Shown here piece after piece: positions 58,201 through 64,000 of a stretch of 64,000 bases of DNA; position 1 is the first letter of the stretch; every line of letters begins with the position of its first letter. The stretch spans positions 20,623,501-20,687,500 of the forward strand of contig CM027381.1 in the NCBI GenBank assembly GCA_015680905.1, written 5' to 3'. Made by a program: the position numbers and the translations under genes. The notes beneath the pieces were generated by a model that worked only from the letters and a program-made list of their open reading frames with translations, did not search any database and was not told the DNA's origin. The stretch comes from Coptis chinensis. Taxonomy: Eukaryota; Streptophyta; Magnoliopsida; Ranunculales; Ranunculaceae.

Positions 58201-59680
58201 ATGAGATTAAGGTCTGGCCGAACAAAAACACCGAACATAATTACACAACAACGTCAACAAACAAGTTTATCTAGTATACCACCCACTACACCTCTAGCTA
58301 CTATTTCACACACACCACGACACAACAATGCCCGAAGGAGAAACTCCTCCTCTCGGACTTTTTTATAAAGCCTTGGCGATAGCCCCAAATCTTGCATCGT
58401 TCTAGCGGACCTAATGGGGATTTCGAATCCCCAAATATTTTAATTTGTTACCCGTTTTCCATGGTTTAGACCATGAAAAACCTTATCAACACATGCGTAG
58501 GATTGAACAAGTCCTAACAACATTCCACCATCCTACGGTTGGTGCGGAACAAATTAAACTAAGGGTATTCCCTTTCACCTTAGCCGATAAGGCAGTGTCT
58601 TGGTTAACTGCCCAAGTGCCTAATTCTGTGGACTCGTGGGCTAAACTTGTTCAGCTGTTTATGGAACATTTTTACCCACCCCTAAAGACGGATGAGATGC
58701 TTTCCAAGATTCATTTCTTTCGACAAAATCCTCATGAATCATTTTCAAAGGCTTGGAATCGTTTCCCCGATATCCTTATAGAGTGTCCACATCATAACTT
58801 AGCGAAAGACACGTTAGTTCGTGCCTTTTTCAAAGGACTTCTACACCATCATAAAGAAGTCCTAGACATAATGAATGGGGGTAGTTTCTTAAGCAAAGAA
58901 GCCTCAGAGGCTTATAAATTTTTAGAGGATCAAACTAAGTTTAAATAACAAATTTGGGGGGGTAGTGACGATATCCACCGCTCCGCTAGTTCTTCTAATA
59001 CTGATTAAAGGCGCGCGGTATGTTTGAAATTAAACACGATCCCGAGCTTAAAACTCAAATCGAATCACTCACTAAAAAGGTAGAGGCCATTTCGGTTCAA
59101 CAAAAGCCTATCCCCGTCATGAATGTAAATTCAAATCCATGTAGTTTCTGTTGGAGCCCTGAGCATCCCGACTTCCACTGTCCTATAGCCTATGAACAGG
59201 CTTGTTCCATTAATAGTGAACCAAATGCCCCTTGGAGACAAAATCCCAACTTCGGTTGGAGAAATAACCAACACGTCACACCTCTAGGGTACAATAATCA
59301 ATATGTTAGGCCAACACAAAGTTTTAACCAAGCTCCACCACGACAAGGATAGGGTCAGGGTAATTTTAATAATTATAACAACCAAGTGCAACCTCGACAA
59401 GGTCAAGCACAAAGTCAAGGTAGTTATAATAATTATAATGCTAATAGAGATATCGTTCCGGTAAATAATAACTATCAAAATCCACCCATAAATAATTCAA
59501 GTGAAATAGTTCCAGTCACACCACCCGTGACTACTACACCCACACAACCGGATCGTCTTGACACCTTCATACAAGTGAGCCAAAAACTTTTCCAAACCAT
59601 GGCTCAATCTAACCAATAGCTTCTACAATCCATTAATAATTTAACCCAACAGTTGGCTCAAGATAAAGCCCAACCCAAAG
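58201..59680 (+). pseudogene. gag of element G
   Basis: ATG at 58201 (MRLRSGRTK). The 167-codon frame 58445-58948 covers the capsid-like domain without a stop: HMRRIEQVLTTFHHP, IKLRVFPFTLADKAV, SWAKLVQLFMEHFYPP, KDTLVRAFFKGLLHHH. Zinc knuckle CSFCWSPEHPDFHC at about 59139-59180. A Gln/Asn-rich tail follows. Frameshifts near 58.4 and 58.95 kb and a TAG near 59350. Confidence 0.82.
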
Positions 59681-60720
59681 GTGTGTTTCCAGGTCACGAA
59701 ATACCTAAAACAACAAATACAGCCTTTGAGGTAACCAATAATACTAGTTATGAATATGAAAATATAGGTGAGCTAAAGGCCATCACCACTCTCCATTCTG
59801 GCAGAGTGGTTGATAACAAAGTAACTATGTCTATAGGTACCCCACCAGTCGCCCCTACACATGCTATTTTACTAGATAATGCGAAATAGAAACTCAAGAG
59901 CCTACCACCTTTGTAGAGGTACCCCCATAACACAACCTAAGAAACAGAAAGCCACGGTTAAACATCCGGTGATACCATTGCTAAATATAGAGGCGAAACC
60001 ACCGTTTCCACAAAAATTAGCCGTGTTAACTAGGGATACTAATTATGAGGAGATTAGGGACGTTTTCAAGAATCTAACTATAAACCTTCCCTTCCTCGAA
60101 GCTATTAAAAAGCTACCACACCATGCTAAGTTTCTTAAGGAATTGTTTACTACTAGGCGGAAGACCAATATACCAAAAGATGCCTTTTTAACAGAACAAT
60201 TCCCAACTCTATTTGAACATAATGGAATTGTTAAGTACAAGGACCACGGGTCGCCCCATCTACAATGCACCTTAGGAGATTCTTATCGACGACGGCGTTA
60301 TTAGACACGGGGGCTAGTGTTAACTTACTCCCATTTTATTTGTATAGACAAATAAGTCTAGGCGAGATGCAACCCACTAAAATGGCGTTGCAATTAGTGA
60401 TCGGTCTATTAAGTATCCTAAGGGTGTGGTCGAAAATGTCTTTGGTAAAAATTCAGGATTTCTACTATCAGGCTGATTTTGTCATCCCTATCTATACGAA
60501 GTCGATTAAGCGACTCTGTCGATCATCTTAGGGCATCCTTTCCGGCAACTGCCAATGCGCTCATTAATTGCGCGATGGTTCAATGTCCATGTCTTTTGGC
60601 CATCTTGTCTGTTGAAGTCAATGTTTTTAAAACAAAGACACGATTACCCGATTCGATCTATGGATGGAGAGGTTAGCATGATCGAGAGCTTTGCTCGAGA
60701 TTATTTCAACAACACGTTCT
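59653..60720 (+). pseudogene. Linker and aspartic protease of element G
   Basis: The protease motif is LLDTGASVNLLPFYLY (about 60300-60347), DTG where A, E and F have DLG. It is followed by degraded LADRS and GHPF segments with several one-base shifts (60.29, 60.39, 60.45, 60.5 kb). Confidence 0.75.
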
Positions 60721-61349
60721 CTGATAATCATATGCTCCAATTTCTTTCCTTTGGAAGTTCAGACTCCAACATTTCCATCCCTACACTAGTCGATACACAT
60801 ATTACGGATGAGGATGAGATAGATGACTTTCTCAAAGATGTAGAGGACTATCATAGTAACGAGGATATGACCAATCTAGATGAGCAATTCGATGAGTTTC
60901 TTAGAGCAGGTGATGATTCACCCTATCAAGAACTACTTTGCACAACATCCACCTCGACTTCCCTCCTTCCACCCTTTCAAAGGAATCTCGAGTTTGCACT
61001 CGATCCTTTTGTTTCTTCTGTGCTTCATAAGTTTTTAAATCCACCTAGTAAACAAATACTTTAGAAGACAAAAGCGTTTGACACCTTCATTTTCAGACTT
61101 GAAACAGTCCCTACACACACCATGAATGAGTTTTGTGCTAAAACCACATTCTCATTGGTTACATTCTGTCCTTCTACAACTTATCCATATCCACCATATT
61201 CTCCACAACCATTCACTTTTCCACACTTATTTACTAGAACACCCACTCGTTCAAAAATGAAAAAAAGGTGCATGCTAGGTTACGTAATAGGGTTATCCGA
61301 CTTCGCTTTCAATTCACTAGGTTGCGTCATAGGAAATCTTGGTGCTTAA
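60555..61349 (+). pseudogene. Unrecognised ORF replacing RT-RNase H-integrase in element G
   Basis: One frame interrupted only by a TAG at 61062-61064. Its first ~55 codons still match the post-protease region of the other elements (SMIES-ARDYFNNTFSDN, FLSFGSSD). From about 60765 it is unlike them: a strongly acidic segment (TDEDEIDDFLKDVEDYHSNE), a Ser/Thr/Pro-rich segment, then a Pro/Tyr-rich run (YPYPPYSPQPFTFP) and a Gly/hydrophobic end. An overlapping frame after 61268 encodes an Arg-rich then hydrophobic stretch that could be a membrane segment. I do not recognise it. Confidence 0.5.
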
Positions 61350-62514
61350 TTGTGTTTGGATATGTTTTCTTTGATATTTATTTATGGAATGATCTACAAC
61401 TATTTCGGCTGTTGATATATGATAAACTGCATATTCATGCATATGTTTAGATAAAGTCTCGAGTATCTGACTATAAACGACTCAACTTTTGTCTTTGGAG
61501 CATTTCCTTTCATTTCCATATATTGGTGAGTGCACCATTAAGGTAACCGGGCCCTCCCTTAGGAGTGTGTGGCTGTAAGTACCGGATCCTAAGTCCACGA
61601 TTAACATAATTCACGTTTTCCACTCTTGCATGTTTTTCTCGGATTTTTGAGTCATGTTTCTCTATGGGGTGAATTATGTCTTTCTTGCTCATTGTTTTTC
61701 CTTATAAAAGAAAAAAAATATTAAATAATAAACATAGTAATCTAGGAAGTCTCGGGAATCTGACTTTAAAAAACCCACTGTTAAAAAACAAATTTTCGAA
61801 ACTTTGTTGTAAAAAATTTGTTTGGGGGTGGGGTGTTCGTGTTTCTATCCTAAAATATTTTATGTCCCATTAGAATTGCTTAGGCCGTTTAATTGTATTC
61901 CGATTCGGGTTAACATAATCTATGAATTTAGAGTTCAGTCGTTCGCATAACATACATCATGCACGCACTTCGAGGCATTTTCCACTATCTTATATGTCAT
62001 CCACGGTCGGAATAGAGTGTTTTATGGATCATTGGATTGGAAATTCTCTCCTGATCATTTTCATATCTCATTCGTAAAAATCAGACCGGTAACGAAGCGA
62101 CAATTTTGATTTGAAGTTTCGCAAAAAATCGAAAAATTCACAAATTTCGAATTGGGCTTGGGCCTAACCCACGCCTACTGGCAGCGCACCCGCGCCCTTA
62201 CCTTCACCATCAGTTCATCATTTTTTTTCCACAAACCGCCATTAACAAAGCTTCAAACCCGACCAAAAAAATAAATTAAAAACAAAACCTAATTAACCCA
62301 TGCCCACAATCCAAGACCCAACCCAAATCTACTCCACCCGCGCCCACAACCTCCACCAATTTACATCAACAAAAACCACCGGAAAATTAAAATAAAAAAA
62401 AAAAACTGGTGCTGCCGCGCCACCACACCACCACCACCATCGTTCTTTTTAGTGAGGTGTCCCTCATTGCTTCCCCCTACCTTCTACAAACCTCAAATCG
62501 TATTAAAACTTCCA
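61350..62514 (+). other. Post-pol spacer of element G
   Basis: From about 61500 it matches the spacer after integrase in E (38.0-38.8 kb): ccatatattgg block, hairpin arms aaacaaatttt/aaatttgttt with tttgtttgggggtgggg at 61817-61835, and the conserved block 61965-62160. GC-rich gcagcgcacccgcgccc at about 62183 precedes ORF3. No gene. Confidence 0.65.
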
Positions 62515-62972
62515 ATGGCTCCACAACGCTGAATTTTACCAGAACAAGCTTTTACTGGCGACCACTTCGCGCCGTTTTACGGTGACGAAATGATCAGTAG
62601 AGACTGGAATAGCTTGTGGTACTCGACTGAAGCATATTACCACGAAGACTTAGTCCGACGGTTCTACAATACGAGGGAGTTGGAGGGGACTAGGATTTTT
62701 GTTATGGTGGCGAAGAGGAGGAAGGAAGTGACTACTGGGTTGTTGGCTGAGATTCTAGGCATTCCGCCTAGAATCCATCTGGATGTCACATTGCAGGAGT
62801 CCCAATATAATGGGGTAGAGCCATTGATGAACGTGACAGTTACCGAAGGGAACTACAATGCGAGATCACATTGTGTTCGCCAGGCATCCCTAAGAACCAA
62901 CCAGCTGGCTGCAGCTCAGTGGATTGGTCGGAACGTCCTGGGGAAGGAGAAGGTCAGCGACATCGGCCTAAG
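62515..62972 (+). pseudogene. ORF3 of element G, N-terminal part
   Basis: ATG at 62515 (MAPQR, stop, then AFTGDHFAPFYGDEMISRDW). The 134-codon frame from 62590 is clean: DLVRRFYNTRELEGTRIFVM, KEVTTGLLAEILGIPP, HCVRQASLRTNQLAAAQWIG, KEKVSDIGL. It is the best-preserved first half of this domain in the window. It ends at the deletion junction with F integrase. Confidence 0.75.
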
Positions 62973-62975
62973 CAT

Positions 62976-63663
62976 GGAGTTGTTGCATCTCTAGTGAAAA
63001 AGTATGGAGTTACACATAAGGTAGCAACTCCGTATCATCCACAGACTAGCGGGCAAGTAGAAGTTTCTAATAGGGAAATCAAAAAAATCTTAGAAACAAT
63101 TGTAAATCCAGGTAGGAAAGATTGGTCGAAGCGTCTATCTGATGCCTTATGGGCATATAGGACTGATTTCAAAACTCTTATAGGTACGTCCCCCTTTAGA
63201 CTTGTATTTGGGAAACCTTGTCATTTGCCCATTAAATTGGAGCACCGTTCTATGTGGGCTATAAAAAGCCTTAACTTCAATTTTGATGAGGCGGGTGTCA
63301 AGCACAAGTTGCAATTGAATGAGCTTGATGAAATCCGTAGCGATTCTTATGATCTTGCGAAGGATTATAAAGCTAACATGAAACGTGTTCATGATAAGCA
63401 AATCTTGCGCAAAGAGTTTGTGGTAGGTCAAAAGGTTTTGCTTTACAACTCATGTCTACATATTTTTTCAGGGAAATTAAAACCCCTTTGGTCTGGTCCT
63501 TTACTGGTTACTGAAGTCACCCCTTACTGGGCAATCACCTTGGTAAATCCCAAGGACAACAGTACCATTTCAAGTCAATGACCAACGGTTAAAACATTTT
63601 CACGAGCTATTATCCCTTGATGTGGAGGAAGTCCTTTTACAGGACCCTGTCTATGAGGACTAA
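62976..63663 (+). pseudogene. Integrase C-terminal part of element F
   Basis: Resumes at [21 protein letters not shown], keeps the catalytic Glu in [11 protein letters not shown], and the C-terminal domain (VLLYNSCLHIFSGKLK) to DPVYED, TAA 63661-63663, with a late frameshift near 63.57 kb. The first two catalytic Asp are not in this fragment. The open frame 62871-63581 fuses a shifted piece of G ORF3 to it and is a by-product of the deletion. Confidence 0.82.
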
Positions 63664-64000
63664 CCTTTGTTGGTTGGTGTACTTCCTTTCATTTCCATAT
63701 ATTGGTAAGTGCACCATTCAGGTAATCGAGCCCTCCCTATGGAGTGTGTGGCTATAAGTACCGGATCCTAAGTCCACGGTTAACATAATTCACGTATTCT
63801 ACTCTTGCATGTTTTCTCGGTTTTTTAGTCATGTTCCTTTATAATGTGAATTATGCATTTATTGCTTTATTGTTTTTCTCTATTAAATCTTTTTCATAAA
63901 AAATAAAAATAAATTCTAAAATCAGAAAAATAGTAATTTAGGAAGTCTCGGGAATTTGATTTTAAAAGACCCACGTTTAAAACAAATTTTCTAAACTCTG
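63664..64000 (+). other. Start of post-integrase spacer, element F
   Basis: Matches 37912-38245 of E (ccatatattggtaagtgcac, ggatcctaagtccac, aattcacg). The window ends inside the first hairpin arm (aaacaaatttt at about 63979) that precedes the polypurine-like tract in the other copies. Confidence 0.75.

Larger units (their letters stand above)
56161..62972 (+). mobile_element. Element G: Athila-like element with pol replaced, 3' end deleted
   Basis: 5' LTR 56161-57675, primer site, leader, gag, protease, then an unrelated ORF where RT to integrase should be, the usual post-pol spacer with polypurine-like tract, and the 5' part of ORF3. The rest of ORF3, ORF4 and the 3' LTR are missing; the sequence changes to F integrase at 62971-62976. 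The left flanking pentamer is actac. Confidence 0.82.
49261..64000 (+). mobile_element. Element F: Athila-like LTR retrotransposon, interrupted by element G, 3' end outside window
   Basis: 5' LTR 49261-50762, primer site, leader, gag-pol up to 56160, then element G, then the rest of integrase from about 62976 and the post-integrase spacer to the end of the window. Inserted in the pol end of H; the left flanking pentamer is catag. About 230 codons of integrase core are missing at the G junction. Confidence 0.85.

Noticed and set aside
62871-63581. 236-codon open frame as a natural fusion gene
   Set aside because: The N-terminal 35 residues are ORF3 DNA in the wrong frame. The frame exists only because of the deletion junction.

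Overview
The window is repeat-rich DNA from a plant nuclear genome, probably a eudicot judging from the AT-rich background and the element types. I see no intact host gene, no tRNA or rRNA, and no prokaryotic feature. Almost everything is Ty3/gypsy LTR retrotransposon sequence, mostly Athila-type, in a nest of insertions. Most coding sequence is broken by stops or frameshifts.

Layout, left to right. 1-7738: low-coding AT-rich DNA ending in a CACTA-type transposon terminus (TAGTG at 7734-7738 with subterminal repeats). It holds a degenerate nucleotide-sugar-transporter-like fragment near 3.7 kb. 7739-11751: 3' part of Athila-like element C (+), with the end of ORF4, a long 3' region and the 3' LTR. 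11752-11925 plus 26984-28717: 3' part of element B (+), which has a different LTR and a small LINE tail inserted. 11926-26978: complete 15-kb element A (-) inserted in B, with the 5-bp duplication gatag on both sides. 28718-30610: a segment bounded by ~95-bp terminal inverted repeats that contains a reverse-strand LINE RNase H fragment and a 196-bp MITE-like element. 30611-44764: element E (+), nearly complete but with its 5' LTR cut short. 44765-49260: part of a Tat-lineage element H, with a spliced extra ORF on + and the last 24 codons of pol on -. 49261-end: element F (+), whose integrase is interrupted by element G (+, 56161 to about 62972).

The Athila-like elements share one plan: LTR beginning TGATAAGAGC (about 1.3-1.55 kb); tRNA-Asp-type primer site; GC-rich leader repeats; gag-pol in one frame (gag with CCHC knuckle, protease, RT, RNase H, integrase); then two further ORFs, called ORF3 and ORF4 here; then a ~1.8-kb 3' region, polypurine tract and LTR. 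ORF3 resembles the 'putative plant transposon protein' domain found in Athila-type elements. ORF4 looks like a diverged paralogue of ORF3.

The most unusual observations are modular. A GTTTGGGGGTGG polypurine tract with an adjacent stem-loop follows pol, ORF3, ORF4 and the 3' region. The GC-rich leader motif before gag recurs before ORF4. A TATA box sits about 300 bp upstream of ORF4 in two separate elements. ORF3 has the same in-frame amber codon in two elements, followed by a conserved tail. Element G has lost RT to integrase and carries an unrecognised acidic ORF in their place.

All family assignments come from reading motifs by eye. No database search or alignment was run.
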